Assembly (NCBI RefSeq): GCF_900637975.1
Contig: NZ_LR134477.1
Span: forward strand, 2,356,001 to 2,420,000
Direction of reading: 5' to 3'
DNA from: Actinomyces viscosus
Lineage (GTDB): Bacteria > Actinomycetota > Actinomycetes > Actinomycetales > Actinomycetaceae
DNA: 64,000 nucleotides
The position numbers were made by a program, and so were the translations under genes. Each line of letters begins with the position of its first letter. The first letter of the stretch is position 1. This document shows, piece by piece, positions 29,301 to 38,041 of the stretch. The notes below the pieces were generated by a model that had not been told where the DNA came from, searched no databases, and saw nothing but the letters and a program-made list of their open reading frames with translations.

Positions 29301-30137
29301 GTCGTGCCCGGAGGAGACGACCCGGTCGACCACCCGGAAGACGCCGGCGCCATCGGCCGCCGCGATCGCGTCGACGCACTGGTCGAGCATGGTGGTGTCG
29401 GTGTAGCCGAGCAGGGCGACGGCCCGCTGGTAGTCGACGCCGCCGTCGTGCGCCCCGCCGATGAGCTGGTCCATGACGGACAGGGTGTCGCGCACGGAGC
29501 CACCGCCGGCGCGCACCACGAGAGGGAAGACGCCGGGGCCGATCTCGACGCCCTCGGCCCGGCACAGCTGGCCCAGGTAGCCCTCGAGGATGTCGGGCGG
29601 GACGAGGCGGAAAGGGTAGTGGTGGGTGCGCGAGCGGATCGTGCCGATGACCTTCTCGGGCTCGGTGGTGGCGAAGATGAACTTCACGTGCGAGGGCGGC
29701 TCCTCAACGAGCTTGAGCAGCGCGTTGAAGCCCTGCGCGGTGACCATGTGGGCCTCGTCGAGGATGAAGATCTTGTAGCGGTCGCGGGCCGGGGCGAAGG
29801 CGGCGCGCTCGCGCAGGTCGCGGGCGTCGTCGACGCCGTTGTGGCTGGCGGCGTCGATCTCGACGACGTCGAGGCTGCCGGGGCCGCCGGTGGCCAGGTC
29901 CCGGCAGGAGGGGCAGGCGCCGCAGGGGGTGTCGGTGGGGGCCTGGGCGCAGTTGAGGCAGCGGGCCAGGATGCGCGCCGACGTCGTCTTGCCGCAGCCG
30001 CGTGGGCCGGAGAAGAGGTAGGCGTGGGTGACTCGGTCGGCCCGCAGCGCCGCCATGAGCGGAGCGGTGACGTGGTCCTGCCCGATGACCTCCTGGAAGG
30101 CGTCGGGGCGGTAGCGGCGGTACAGAGCGGTGGTCAC
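26352..30137 (-). CDS. dnaX: DNA polymerase III gamma/tau subunit
   Basis: Clamp-loader ATPase of the replicase. The first 370 residues are a normal AAA+ core: [15 protein letters not shown], Walker [10 protein letters not shown], zinc cysteines in [19 protein letters not shown], Walker B FILDEAHM, and sensor 1 [10 protein letters not shown]. The remaining 890 residues are mostly Gly/Ala/Pro/Ser-rich low complexity, with one folded island at about 610-690 ([20 protein letters not shown], the tau-type alpha-contact domain) and a conserved extreme C-terminus. 1261 aa is among the longer DnaX lengths; typical actinobacterial proteins are 600-1000. Start is GTG 30137. I saw no slippery heptamer for a gamma frameshift. 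Confidence 0.95.
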   Translation of the reverse strand: MTTALYRRYRPDAFQEVIGQDHVTAPLMAALRADRVTHAYLFSGPRGCGKTTSARILARCLNCAQAPTDTPCGACPSCRDLATGGPGSLDVVEIDAASHNGVDDARDLRERAAFAPARDRYKIFILDEAHMVTAQGFNALLKLVEEPPSHVKFIFATTEPEKVIGTIRSRTHHYPFRLVPPDILEGYLGQLCRAEGVEIGPGVFPLVVRAGGGSVRDTLSVMDQLIGGAHDGGVDYQRAVALLGYTDTTMLDQCVDAIAAADGAGVFRVVDRVVSSGHDPRRFVEDLLARLRDLLVIALAGSEAGAALGSMPLDELERMDLQARTMGAAALSRAADTTAQALTAMVGATSPRLQLELLVARLLIPAGHVQAGGAAGAAGQAGAAGQAGAAGQTGAAGPTPSPAPGAGPANASGGMPAGSGREMAAQIARQASADAAGRRGGQRPENAGGAGNDGSTAPTAAPGVPQAPQADDGWGQTPNAGGWNEPGGPRTGLASPASASAPAAPSAPAAGPTSAAQAPQAGAAVSWDGPNDAAPHRGPAASAASSASASWGPSAPSAAPPQRPVEQPAPGTGQASAPAAPVPQGPGAVGGPGGAEAADAEMIRTRWEEVLEAAKRSRRATWALVGPNSRPGTVSGGVFTLLFAAPGLVGAFENGGHGPIFSAALHQALGLRLEVHAIVAGDGPDGPGGPGGAGGPGGGGGTGGPQGPGGFGTGSAGAGDAGGAGPSAAPAGPAVGSAAGHSAGDGGAPGLRNAVASDAGPSAPAPQTGAVDSAVHGGEASDGDVGSSVQGSAQVVAGSVGGGHASGADQDGGGPQGSYEAGAPSASSAAVPRAGVAGVDRAYDDSAVTDPTLRAAEGAGVPDVRDRADAAAAGAARSVGVDPADRTHARRPVSTTWDDGSPIIEPPPDDDWGPDPYAEAPGYSRYDGAAESSGPAQWTRPAGDPAAAGAVAQAAAASPEPRTAPAGPAPSDFQAVSPASPPSPSFSASSAPPAPTARPVPVASAQGSPANPTDPDDGWGPVAVPGGGSAPAPAPVTASASAHASDSADPDDGWGPVAVPGGGTVAAQSAPVPTPAPAAPSPVQSRSAPAAQAPDEAPLATVHRLRALPEIPGGAASSPAAPQSFQQPPSPQSPQAPAAGSASGAPGVTAGSPGLAPVTWEGTPSSPFSPGPALEEPSAPSAPPEDDSTWAPSGIAGSRLAAAMAAARAAAQDTGADSLADDTPSDDDPDAEDAGVVGLEVVKRILGAQVIEEVTVTQEGR

Positions 30138-30256
30138 GGACCGAGCCTAATCGGCCGGGCCGACCCCGTGCGAGGCGCCGGGCACGTCAGGTGCGCACCG
30201 AGCGGCTCGCGTTGGCCGCCAGTGGACGACAGTGCCGGGCGCAGTTCCGGTAGGCA

Positions 30257-31195
30257 TCAGCGAGGATGAGGTCCAAGGAACCTGTCGCCGTTGAGGTGGA
30301 TCATGTGAGTGGGGTCGGACGCCAGCCAGACCTCGGTCTCCCAGGCCAGGTCGGCAAGGAACCTTCTCATGACCGATCGATCCGGGAAGCATGAGACATA
30401 GATGATCCCCGCTGACGAGCCGGCGAACATGCGGGACAGCTCGCTGTAGCGAATGTGGTCCACCGGACCGTGCGTCGAGGCAGCCTCCATGAGGAACAGC
30501 CAGTTGCTGCTGGCCTGGTAGACCACCAGGTCCGGCATCTTCCCGTGCTCATCCACCATGACACCGAGTGAGACGAGGCGATCACGCTCGAAGGTTGCCA
30601 ACTTCTCGTCGGCGTCTCCTACGTAGAGAATTTCACCACCGGGAACGAAGTAGCCGCAGAAGTCCTCTACCATCGCCTTGATGAGGATATTTTGCCCACC
30701 ACCCTTCAACGTGAATACCTCACCGGTGGGCGTCGTCACCGGGATGCGCGCGAGATCACGAGCTGCCTGATACTTCGCCGCGAGACTCCCGACCTCCGCC
30801 AGATACTCCTCGACAGCTGGGGCGAAGTCGGATGTTCCATAGAGCTTGATCGTCAGCAACGCCTCCGGGTTGAGGCGGTAGTTGTTCTTCGAGGAGTTGG
30901 TTGGACGAGCCGGGTCATCGTCGTTATAGAGACAGAATCCAGCATCGACGAACTGATGCAGAACGAAGCGGCGAATAGTCTCTCGCGTGTTCTCAGCGAT
31001 GGGATGGTTCAGCGGCCCGCGCATCCAGTCAAGGATGTGCCGGACCCCCATGCGTTCATTGGTGGCGTTCGCCCAGGTGCAGTTTTCATCCAACCCAGCC
31101 AGGGCCAGGAGTGTGCGCGCCGAAGTCTCGTTCGTCCGTTTGCGATCAAACTCGAAGGCACGGAGAATGTCCCGGGCTTCCTGGACAGTGCTCAC
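30257..31195 (-). CDS. Type II restriction endonuclease, BsuBI/PstI family
   Basis: 312 aa. Family features are the N-terminal specificity part, then a PD-(D/E)XK-type core: ILYVGDADEK, HGKMPDLVVYQ, WLFLMEAASTHGPVDHIRYSEL, and IIYVSCFPDR. Enzymes of this family (PstI, BsuBI) cut CTGCAG; the target here is inferred from family only. The GTG start overlaps the methyltransferase stop by 4 bp, so methylase is made first. Lower GC than flanking dnaX indicates transfer. Confidence 0.9.
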   Translation of the reverse strand: MSTVQEARDILRAFEFDRKRTNETSARTLLALAGLDENCTWANATNERMGVRHILDWMRGPLNHPIAENTRETIRRFVLHQFVDAGFCLYNDDDPARPTNSSKNNYRLNPEALLTIKLYGTSDFAPAVEEYLAEVGSLAAKYQAARDLARIPVTTPTGEVFTLKGGGQNILIKAMVEDFCGYFVPGGEILYVGDADEKLATFERDRLVSLGVMVDEHGKMPDLVVYQASSNWLFLMEAASTHGPVDHIRYSELSRMFAGSSAGIIYVSCFPDRSVMRRFLADLAWETEVWLASDPTHMIHLNGDRFLGPHPR

Positions 31196-32631
31196 GCGGC
31201 CTCCACATGCTCGACGCCCATCACCTGACGAACAGCGGCATCAGGGTCTAACGTGCTCCGCCCCAGAAGGCGCAACTGCTCGAGGCTGGGAAACTTCATC
31301 TGGCGCAGATCACCGGCGTTAACCTGCGTGTGACCGGAGAACACTCGAAAGAAGTCATCGACCGGCTTACAGTTGAGCCAGGCAGACAGACCGAGCGCCA
31401 GATCCTCATCCAGCCCGCGCCCCATGCAGTGAATATAGTTGAGCTTGTTGTCAAAGGCAGGTTGATGTGCATCATCTGACCAGACTGCGGAGACGATCCG
31501 ACGCTTCTCCTCCTTGGCGGAGAACCTCTTCACCAAAACATATGCTCCTGCCGGAACCAGCACCTTTGCTCTCAGCGGCTCCATAGCCCGGAACCACTGA
31601 GGCTTCTTGACTGAGAGGCGCGGATGGAGAACCATGTTCTTAACAATATTAGCCGGGTACACCATTGGAACGACGTCGTCGTCGGGCTGGTGTCTGAGAT
31701 ACTCGCGGAGACGAAAGTCCACCACGCGTCCCGTTGAGACGGCGAGTCCCAGATCAGCCAGCGTGTAGTGGGCACGCCGCATCCACTCAACAGCCTCAGC
31801 ATCTTCATGTGAAGCAGGGACGAAAACGAAATCGTCAGTGACGACCTGCGAAGCCGGGACTTCGCGAGTTACGGGTTTATCGCGGTGATCAACCGATGAG
31901 GACAGACGGACGATCGGGACCTGGCCACCCTGTGTCACGGCCACGATGATCGTCTCCTGAAGCACACCCAGGTCTCCGAACACCTCTGAGCGCGACTGAA
32001 AGGTGTGGATGCCGTCTATACCGAACGATGCCAGAAGGGTACGGCGAAACTGCCTGAAATATGTACCGTTCATCCAAGATCGAGGCGTAATGGAAACTTG
32101 CTGGCCACCAGCACTCAGCACAAGGGCGCCGAGCGCCATGAACCCGGCGTAGATGTTGGGAACCACCACCCCCGCGCTACGTAGATCCGTATCCAGTGTC
32201 GACCCCGATCGGATCTTGCGGTACGGAGGGTTCTGGATCACCAGATCGAAACGCTCATCAGTGCGCAGAGCCCAGTCGACAAAATCGCCTTTCACCAGGG
32301 CTGTCACCACCCCTGTCTCAGTCTCACAGTCCGACAGGGTCTCAGACAGGGCGGACCATAGGTGCCGATCCGTCTCAACCGCGGTCAATGACACCTGAAG
32401 GTCTGGGCGGTCTCGCCGCACACGCTCTATCAACGCCGCCGACAGCACCCCTGAACCCGCACCAGGATCCAGCACTCGCAGTGTGCCCGACTCTGGCAGG
32501 CGCGGCAGATCCGCCATGATCCTCGCAACGGCAACGGGAGTGAAGAACTGCCCCAGCTCTGCTCGGCTGGCTGGATCCAGACCAGCCAGGGCCGCCTCGC
32601 GCCGAGCGGCAGCACGTTCCAGAAGGTTCAT
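31192..32631 (-). CDS. Type II N6-adenine DNA methyltransferase (PstI/BsuBI type)
   Basis: Protective methylase partner of the endonuclease at 30257. SAM-binding motif I is VLDPGAGSGVLSAAL, the catalytic motif IV is NPPYRKI, typical of gamma-class N6-adenine methylases, and the N-terminus ELGQFFTPVAVARIMADL is the standard opening. The C-terminal half is a target-recognition region. ATG 32631 is preferred (AAGG upstream; 479 aa); the frame is open to 32664 but nonconserved there. Together with the endonuclease it forms a compact two-gene system between dnaX and a repeat-containing spacer. Confidence 0.92.
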   Translation of the reverse strand: MNLLERAAARREAALAGLDPASRAELGQFFTPVAVARIMADLPRLPESGTLRVLDPGAGSGVLSAALIERVRRDRPDLQVSLTAVETDRHLWSALSETLSDCETETGVVTALVKGDFVDWALRTDERFDLVIQNPPYRKIRSGSTLDTDLRSAGVVVPNIYAGFMALGALVLSAGGQQVSITPRSWMNGTYFRQFRRTLLASFGIDGIHTFQSRSEVFGDLGVLQETIIVAVTQGGQVPIVRLSSSVDHRDKPVTREVPASQVVTDDFVFVPASHEDAEAVEWMRRAHYTLADLGLAVSTGRVVDFRLREYLRHQPDDDVVPMVYPANIVKNMVLHPRLSVKKPQWFRAMEPLRAKVLVPAGAYVLVKRFSAKEEKRRIVSAVWSDDAHQPAFDNKLNYIHCMGRGLDEDLALGLSAWLNCKPVDDFFRVFSGHTQVNAGDLRQMKFPSLEQLRLLGRSTLDPDAAVRQVMGVEHVEAA

Positions 32632-32695
32632 ACGCCTTAGGGTACCGGCCACCAACGACAGCAATCCGCCACACCAGTCTTCACAGGATCAGGAC

Positions 32696-32890
32696 GTACT
32701 CCACGAACCTCGGGTGCCACTGGCCGGGGGTTAGCCGCACTGCACGACACGTCAACCGTCGTGGAGTACCGCCAACCTTCCTCCAGTGGCCCCCAGACGT
32801 CGTGCAGTGCGGGCGAGTGGGTCTGCTGACGCGAGGAGTCCCCACGTGCAACCCCAGCCGGACCTCGTGCAGTGCAGGCGGGTGGGCTCG
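32696..32890. repeat. Dispersed intergenic repeat family B, copy 2 (longest)
   Basis: Core CACTGGCCGGGGGTTAGCCGC lies at about 32718-32738 between TACTCCACG (32697) and CGTGGAGTAC (32760) arms. Two further modules with CGTGCAGTGC follow (about 32810 and 32866), making it a small array. It fills most of the 355-bp divergent space between the restriction-modification genes and the XRE regulator. Confidence 0.7.
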
Positions 32891-32986
32891 ACAGTCCGCC
32901 CCAACACCCGGGAACGTGAGGACCCCTCGCGCACCCGCCAGAGCCTGCTTACCCTTGCTACCTTCCGGTCCTGGGGGATTCACTGG

Positions 32987-34015
32987 ATGACGCCGCACGA
33001 GGGGTCGAGCGAGAGACTACCCGATCCGGCCCCCGGTTGCGAACCAGCCCCCCATCGGCCCCGCTCACGCCTCTCCCGAGCCGCTCTCAAGCCCCGGCAG
33101 TACCCTCGTCCCACGCCCTCCGCACCCGACCGCAGCACCGAGGTCCGAAACTTCCTGACCTCGCGCCGGGCCCGGCTGTCTCCCGCCGACGTCGGCCTGC
33201 CCGACGACGGAGAGCGCCGGGTCCCCGGGCTGCGCCGCCAGGAGGTGGCCGACCTGGCGGGCGTGAGCCTCGACTACTACACGCGCCTGGAGCGCGGTCG
33301 CGTCCAGGGAGCCTCCAACTCGGTGCTGGTGGCCCTGTCCGAGGCGCTGCGGCTCAACGACGTCGAACGGGCCTACCTCCTCGCTCTGGCCCATACCCCT
33401 GCGCTCCCCCAGGAGGCGCCGCAGTCCGATGCGGCCTCGGTGCGCACTGTTCTGGACCACGTCACCACCCCGGCGATGGCTGGCACCGTCACCCAGGACG
33501 TCGTCGCGACGAACCTTATGGGCCGCGCACTCTACGCCCGCTTCTACGAGACGATGGAGCAGCCGAACCTGGCGCGCTTCGCCTTCCTCGGCGAGGCGGC
33601 CCCGGAGTTCTATGGCCGTCACCTGGCCGAGGCTCAGCTGACCAGCGCAGCCATGCTGCGGATGGAGTCAGCACGCCACCCCGGCGACGAGCGCCTGACC
33701 GCTCTCATCGCCGAGCTGGAGGCCAGCAGCGAGAGCTTCCGCACTGCCTGGGCCCGCCAGGAGGTCCATGAGCACCGCACCGGGGTCAAAACCTTCCACC
33801 ACCACGCCGTCGGCGACATCTCGCTGGCCTATCACCTGCTCATCGTTCCGGGCACCCCAGGAGTCGGAGTAACGGTCTACAACCCCATTGCCGGCACCGA
33901 CGCCGAGCGTCAGCTGGAGGCGCTCAGGCAGTGGGCGCTCGCCCAGGGCTTCGCCCGCACTGCTCCGGAACCCGACGTCGTCTCCCCCGAGGCTCGAACG
34001 ACCGGGTGGTCCTGA
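32987..34015 (+). CDS. XRE-family regulator with MmyB-like ligand domain
   Basis: N-terminal helix-turn-helix: RVPGLRRQEVADLAGVSLDY then TRLERGRVQGAS, the signature of MmyB-type actinobacterial regulators. The C-terminal PAS-like MmyB domain follows (VVATNLMGRALYARFY, HHHAVGDISLAYHLL). Such regulators usually control an adjacent enzyme, here the hydrolase at 34191. The start is uncertain: ATG 32987 gives 342 aa, but homology only begins near 33150, and the frame extends to 32786 across repeat sequence. No convincing ribosome site. Confidence 0.8.
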   Translation: MTPHEGSSERLPDPAPGCEPAPHRPRSRLSRAALKPRQYPRPTPSAPDRSTEVRNFLTSRRARLSPADVGLPDDGERRVPGLRRQEVADLAGVSLDYYTRLERGRVQGASNSVLVALSEALRLNDVERAYLLALAHTPALPQEAPQSDAASVRTVLDHVTTPAMAGTVTQDVVATNLMGRALYARFYETMEQPNLARFAFLGEAAPEFYGRHLAEAQLTSAAMLRMESARHPGDERLTALIAELEASSESFRTAWARQEVHEHRTGVKTFHHHAVGDISLAYHLLIVPGTPGVGVTVYNPIAGTDAERQLEALRQWALAQGFARTAPEPDVVSPEARTTGWS

Positions 34016-34063
34016 GAAGGGGCAGGCCTGCGCACCCGGGAGGCCCTCGCAGTACCTGGCAGC

Positions 34064-34093
34064 CTGCCGCCAGCTTTGTCATCCTGGCGGCAG
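34064..34093. terminator. 10-bp perfect hairpin between regulator and hydrolase
   Basis: CTGCCGCCAG (34064-34073) and CTGGCGGCAG (34084-34093) with a 10-base loop. It lies 50 bp after the regulator stop and 98 bp before the hydrolase start; terminator or operator cannot be told apart. Confidence 0.45.
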
Positions 34094-34190
34094 CCGGCTG
34101 CTCGTGGCGGAAACCGCCGCGGCCTTCAACGGCACGTTCGGCCTCCGCGCGAGCCGGGCCCACGAACCTCTCGATGCGCAAGGAGCATTC

Positions 34191-35150
34191 ATGCCGCTTC
34201 AGCCCGATGGCTACACCTTTCCTTTGAACGAGAAGGTCGCCCGCACCCACGTGCGATTCACCAACCGCTATGGCATCCCCTTGGCCGGGGACCTCTACAC
34301 CCTCGAGAAGATGGAGTCGCGGACCTACCCGGCGCTCGTCGTCGGACCGCCCCACGGCGGCATCAAGGAGCAGGGTCCGGGGCTGTACGCCAACGAGCTG
34401 GCACAGCGCGGGTTCGTGGCCCTGGCCTTCGACCCGCCCTTCATGGGCGAGTCCGGCGGCGGTGCCCGGCACGTCACCAGCCCCGAGCTTTTCGCCGAGT
34501 CCTTCAGCGCCGGCGTCGACTTCCTGGGTTCGCAGCCCTTCGTGGACCGCAGGCGCATCGGGGCCATCGGCATCTGCGGCTCGGGAGGCTTCGCGCTGAG
34601 CGCAGCCAGCGTCGATGTACGCATCCGCGCCGTCGCCACCGCCGCGATGTACGACATCTCGGGGGCGACCCGGGACGGCTGGATGTACCAGGGGACCGAT
34701 GACGAGCGTCGAGAGCACCTCGCCCAGCTGGCCGAGCAGCGCTGGAAGGACGTCGACACCGGCGCCCCGGAGCTCTCGCCCCAGTTCCCCCTGGGGGAGT
34801 ACGATCCCGAGGCTCTCGCCCCCATCACGGCGGAGTTCTTCGAGTACTACGCCAAGATCAACGACCGCGGCTGGCACCCGCGCAGCATCGGCGCCTTCAC
34901 CGTGGAGAGCGGCATGCCGCACGTCAGTTTCGGCCAACTGCGCAACCTCAAGGACATCCCGCCGCGCAAGACCCTGATCATCACCGGTTCCGAGGCCCAC
35001 TCGAAGTGGTTCAGCGACATCGTCGCCAAGGAGATCGGGGCCGACGCCGAGGAGGTCGTGGTCCCCGGAGCCCGTCACATCGACCTCTACGACCGCACCG
35101 ACCTGATTCCGTTCGACACCATCACCGAGTTGTTCTCGCAGCGGCTCTGA
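34191..35150 (+). CDS. Alpha/beta hydrolase with possible Cys nucleophile
   Basis: 319 aa, cytosolic, related to dienelactone-hydrolase-like and YcjY-type proteins. Features are ALVVGPPHGGIKEQ (oxyanion region), GFVALAFDPPFMGESGG, the elbow IGICGSGGFAL in which the nucleophile position is Cys as in dienelactone hydrolase, and a terminal VPGARHIDLYD with the catalytic His. ATG 34191 is preceded by AAGGAG at 7-bp spacing. Likely regulated by the MmyB-type protein upstream. Substrate unknown. Confidence 0.82.
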   Translation: MPLQPDGYTFPLNEKVARTHVRFTNRYGIPLAGDLYTLEKMESRTYPALVVGPPHGGIKEQGPGLYANELAQRGFVALAFDPPFMGESGGGARHVTSPELFAESFSAGVDFLGSQPFVDRRRIGAIGICGSGGFALSAASVDVRIRAVATAAMYDISGATRDGWMYQGTDDERREHLAQLAEQRWKDVDTGAPELSPQFPLGEYDPEALAPITAEFFEYYAKINDRGWHPRSIGAFTVESGMPHVSFGQLRNLKDIPPRKTLIITGSEAHSKWFSDIVAKEIGADAEEVVVPGARHIDLYDRTDLIPFDTITELFSQRL

Positions 35151-35297
35151 GCCACAGGGCGCGATTGCTGAGATGCGCCACCACAGCAGGCAGCCGGCCC
35201 CGCGTGACAGATCCCACCGCCCCGGACTGGCCCCGGGGACAGGCGGTCCGATATATTCCTTTCTCGTTGCGCGCGGTTGTCGCCGTGTGGAGCGCCT

Positions 35298-35385
35298 GGA
35301 GGATTCGCCTAGTGGCCTATGGCGCACGCTTGGAAAGCGTGTTGGGTGCAAGCCCTCGGGGGTTCGAATCCCCCATCCTCCGCCA
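35298..35385 (+). tRNA. tRNA-Ser (anticodon GGA)
   Basis: Acceptor GGAGGAT pairs with ATCCTCC, discriminator G, and CCA is encoded. The anticodon stem ACGC/GCGT encloses TTGGAAA, anticodon GGA (decodes UCC/UCU). A long variable arm and a T arm GGGGGTTCGAATCCCCC complete a class II serine tRNA of 88 nt. Confidence 0.97.
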
Positions 35386-35389
35386 CCAA

Positions 35390-35418
35390 CCCCGGGATCT
35401 GCATGATCCCGGGGTTTT
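35390..35418 (+). terminator. Rho-independent terminator of tRNA-Ser
   Basis: CCCCGGGATC and GATCCCGGGG pair across a 5-base loop and are followed by TTTT, 5 bp after the tRNA CCA end. Confidence 0.92.
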
Positions 35419-35472
35419 GTCGTGGCACGAGGACCCGTTTCAGGACTCCCCGGAGGCTCGACGCCGCAGGGT

Positions 35473-36873
35473 TCAGGAGTACTTCTCCTCGAAGTGGCGC
35501 TCGAGGGACTCCAGGGTGTGACCGAAGGTCTCGGGCAGGAACCTGGCGTAGAAGGCGAGCGTGAGCGCGTTGATGACTGCGAAGACGAAGAAGGTGTTGC
35601 CCTGGACCGCCGCGATGAGGTTGGGGAAGGCGAAGGCCACGATGACGTTGCCCATCCAGTTGCAGAACACGGCCACGCCGTTGGCCAGGCCGCGCACCCG
35701 CATCGGGAACATCTCGGCGAGCATGAGCCAGAAGGTCGGGCCGATGAAGCACTGCATGGAGAACAGGAAGGTCAGCATGAACAGCAGCACCAGATAGCTC
35801 CGGGCCGTGGAGGCGGGCAGGAGGAACATGAACCCGAGCATCACCAGGGAGACGACGACGCCGGTCTGACCGATGATCATCATGCGTTTGCGCGGCAGCC
35901 GCTTGAGGAAGCCGATACCGATGGCGACGGCGACGACGGAGACGACCCCGTTGGCGATGGTCGCCACGAGGGCGGCCTGAGTACCCAGTCCGGTGGTCTC
36001 CAGGATCGTCGGGGCGTAGTACATGATGCCGTTGACCCCCGTCAGCTGGGACAGGGCGGCCAGCCCGATGCCGATGAGGGTGATCCTGCGGATCCACGGA
36101 ACCCGGAAGTCGCTCCACGACCCCGAGCCGATCCTGGCCTCCTCCTCGACCCGTCGAGCGATGTCCTCGCCCTCGGCCTCCACCTCATCGGGCATACGGA
36201 CCTCGTTGAGGACGGCCCACATCTCCTGGGTACGCCGCTTGTTGGCGAGCCAGCGGGGGGACTCGGGCAGCAGGTGGATGCCGACCCACAGCGCGATCGC
36301 CGGCACCGAGCAGATGACGAGCATCCAGCGCCACACGTGGGCGTGGGGCCACATGATCGCGATGAAGGCGTTGAAGGAGTATGCGAGCAGCTGGCCGGTG
36401 ACGATCATGAGCTCGTTGCGAGCCACCATCGTTCCTCGGATAGCGACGGGCGCCATCTCGGACAGGTACACGGGGACCGTGGCGCTGGCGCCCCCGACCG
36501 CCAGCCCGAGCAGAAAACGGAAGCACACGAGCACCGCATAGTTCGGGGACAGGGCGCAGCCCAGGGCGGCCAGGAGGAAGATGACGGCCACGGTCATGAT
36601 GTTCTTCCTGCGCCCGTAGCGGTCGGACAGACGCCCACCGATCACGGCGCCGAAGGCCGCCCCCAGGGTGAGGCTGGAGGTGACGATCGACTGCTGGAAG
36701 GCGCTGAGCCCGAGTCCGCCCTCGGAGGCCCCCTTGGCGAGAAAGGGAAGCGCGCCGGAGATGACGCCGGTGTCGTACCCGAAGAGGAGACCACCGAGGG
36801 TCGCGATCGTGCGGATGGTGAACAGGCGCTTGTCGACTCTTCTGCGATCGGAGACCGCGGTTACTGCACTCAT
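35473..36873 (-). CDS. MFS sugar/inositol transporter (sugar-porter family)
   Basis: 466 aa with 12 expected membrane segments. Sugar-porter hallmarks are GGLLFGYDTGVISGALPF in helix 1, GGRLSDRYGRRKNI between helices 2 and 3, RFLLGLAVGGAS, VPVYLSEMAP, LPESPRWLANK at the central loop, QLTGVNGIMYYAPTI in helix 7 and the terminal FLPETFGHTLE. Closest in pattern to proton-coupled inositol/xylose carriers, though the exact sugar cannot be told. The ATG overlaps the isomerase stop by 4 bp, so uptake and catabolism are co-translated. Confidence 0.92.
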   Translation of the reverse strand: MSAVTAVSDRRRVDKRLFTIRTIATLGGLLFGYDTGVISGALPFLAKGASEGGLGLSAFQQSIVTSSLTLGAAFGAVIGGRLSDRYGRRKNIMTVAVIFLLAALGCALSPNYAVLVCFRFLLGLAVGGASATVPVYLSEMAPVAIRGTMVARNELMIVTGQLLAYSFNAFIAIMWPHAHVWRWMLVICSVPAIALWVGIHLLPESPRWLANKRRTQEMWAVLNEVRMPDEVEAEGEDIARRVEEEARIGSGSWSDFRVPWIRRITLIGIGLAALSQLTGVNGIMYYAPTILETTGLGTQAALVATIANGVVSVVAVAIGIGFLKRLPRKRMMIIGQTGVVVSLVMLGFMFLLPASTARSYLVLLFMLTFLFSMQCFIGPTFWLMLAEMFPMRVRGLANGVAVFCNWMGNVIVAFAFPNLIAAVQGNTFFVFAVINALTLAFYARFLPETFGHTLESLERHFEEKYS

Positions 36874-37724
36874 GAGGATCTCTCCCCCGAAACGGAGAAG
36901 GTGTCGATGAACTGGTCGAGAGCGGCCTCGGACACCGTCGTCGAACCGTCCTCGCCCTCACCGGTGGCGAAGGCCTCCATGGCCACGGTGCCGCGGTAAC
37001 CGGAGGCGGCGAGCGCCTCGGCCACCGCGCGGTAGCGGATCTCGCCGGTGCCGGGCTGGGCACGGCCGGGGACGTCGGCGACCTGGATCTCGCCGATGAG
37101 CGGCAGGCACTGCCGGCACAGCTCGATGAGGTTCCCCTCCCCGATCTGCGCGTGGTAGAGGTCGAGGTTCATCCGCAGGTGGGGAGAGTCGACCGCAGCG
37201 ACGAGGGCACGGGTGTCACGGGCGAGCGCAAAGGGGCAGCCGGGGTGGTCGACGGCGGTGTTGAGGTTCTCCAGGGTGAAGATGCGGCCGTGGCGCTCGC
37301 CGAGCTCGGCCAGGCGCCGGCAGGTGTCGACGGCGCGCAGCCAGTCGTTCGGGCTGGGATGTGCGTTGGCGACCACGGGGATGCCGCCCTCACCGAGACC
37401 GGTCCCGTGGACGTTGAGCCGGGGGCAGTCGATCGTCTCGGCGGCCTTGAGCGAGTCCTCCGCGGTGGACAGGATCCGGGCGACTCCGTCGTCGGTGGTG
37501 AGGTCGCCCTCGACGTAGCCGGTCATGGAGACGATCTCGACGCCGTCGGCACGCCGTGCCGCAAGCGCCGTGAGGTCCTTGGCGGTCCAGTCCCACATCT
37601 CCACCTTGAGGCCCCGGGAGGCGATGGCGTCGACGCGATCGAGGAAGGGCTTGTCGAGGTAGATCATCTCGGCGCAGGCGGCGAGGGTGAAGGCGTTGTC
37701 GGCGGGAACGGTCACGGGGCTCAT
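36870..37724 (-). CDS. Hydroxypyruvate isomerase-like sugar isomerase/epimerase (TIM barrel)
   Basis: 284 aa AP-endonuclease-2-type TIM barrel. Metal-site residues appear in FTLENLN (Glu), MNLDLYHAQIGEGNL (Asp/His), and QVADVPGRAQPGTGEI, the last segment being the mark of the hydroxypyruvate isomerase (Hyi) group; a final Glu is in VAMEAF. Close relatives act on ketose or keto-inositol intermediates, so the true substrate may be a sugar imported by the linked transporter. The start overlaps the stop of a 28-codon upstream frame (CGATGAG). Confidence 0.88.
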   Translation of the reverse strand: MSPVTVPADNAFTLAACAEMIYLDKPFLDRVDAIASRGLKVEMWDWTAKDLTALAARRADGVEIVSMTGYVEGDLTTDDGVARILSTAEDSLKAAETIDCPRLNVHGTGLGEGGIPVVANAHPSPNDWLRAVDTCRRLAELGERHGRIFTLENLNTAVDHPGCPFALARDTRALVAAVDSPHLRMNLDLYHAQIGEGNLIELCRQCLPLIGEIQVADVPGRAQPGTGEIRYRAVAEALAASGYRGTVAMEAFATGEGEDGSTTVSEAALDQFIDTFSVSGERSS

Positions 37725-37807
37725 CGGACGACCTCCTCAAGGGCGACGGCGGTGTCGAGAAGACCTGCTTCACGTGTGTCGGGGCGGACGGGCAGGGCGG
37801 TGGGCAC
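37721..37807 (-). CDS. Possible 28-aa leader peptide or truncated gene end
   Basis: GTG at 37807 has a perfect AAGGAG five bases upstream, and the frame of 28 codons ends TGA overlapping the isomerase ATG by 4 bp. The peptide (ending LDTAVALEEVVR) is unlike a simple attenuator and reads like the C-terminal helix of a sugar enzyme, so it may be the remnant of a deleted first gene retained for translational coupling. Too short to identify. Confidence 0.4.
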   Translation of the reverse strand: MPTALPVRPDTREAGLLDTAVALEEVVR

Positions 37808-37868
37808 GATGACTCCTTCGTCATGAGGGTTTCCGGCGGCCTCTGTGCCGCCTCCTGACACCAATGAG

Positions 37869-37884
37869 ACTAGGACGTTCTAGT
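37869..37884. promoter_or_regulatory. Candidate LacI-family operator 1
   Basis: ACTAG-GACGTT-CTAGT, inverted repeat upstream of the sugar operon. Shares ACGTTCTAG with the second site at 37980. Confidence 0.55.
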
Positions 37885-37979
37885 GATCTACCAGCATTGA
37901 GGATCACAACTCTGCAACCTGATCCCACCTATTTCCTGATATTTCAACGGTCTATGCCGAGCACCTCTCGAAAGATCGT

Positions 37980-37993
37980 TCTAGAATTCTAGA
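37980..37993. promoter_or_regulatory. Candidate LacI-family operator 2
   Basis: TCTAGAATTCTAGA is a perfect 14-bp palindrome within CGTTCTAGAATTCTAGACG, 48 bp before the LacI-type regulator start. Together with 37869 it suggests regulation of both divergent units, possibly with looping. Confidence 0.6.
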
Positions 37994-38041
37994 CGTTACA
38001 GTCCACTCGGGAGACCGCAGCAGCTCAGGCGAAGGAGGACC

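Noticed and set aside
26352..30137. Programmed frameshift giving a gamma subunit
   Set aside because: No A-rich slippery heptamer was recognised near the end of the ATPase core in this GC-rich gene.
27810..30269. Plus-strand 819-codon frame opposite dnaX
   Set aside because: Antisense shadow of dnaX; the minus strand has clear AAA+ motifs and a start with recR coupling.
35298..35385. tRNA-Ser as an integration site for a genomic island
   Set aside because: No integrase and no repeat of the tRNA 3' end was seen nearby; flanking genes have normal composition.
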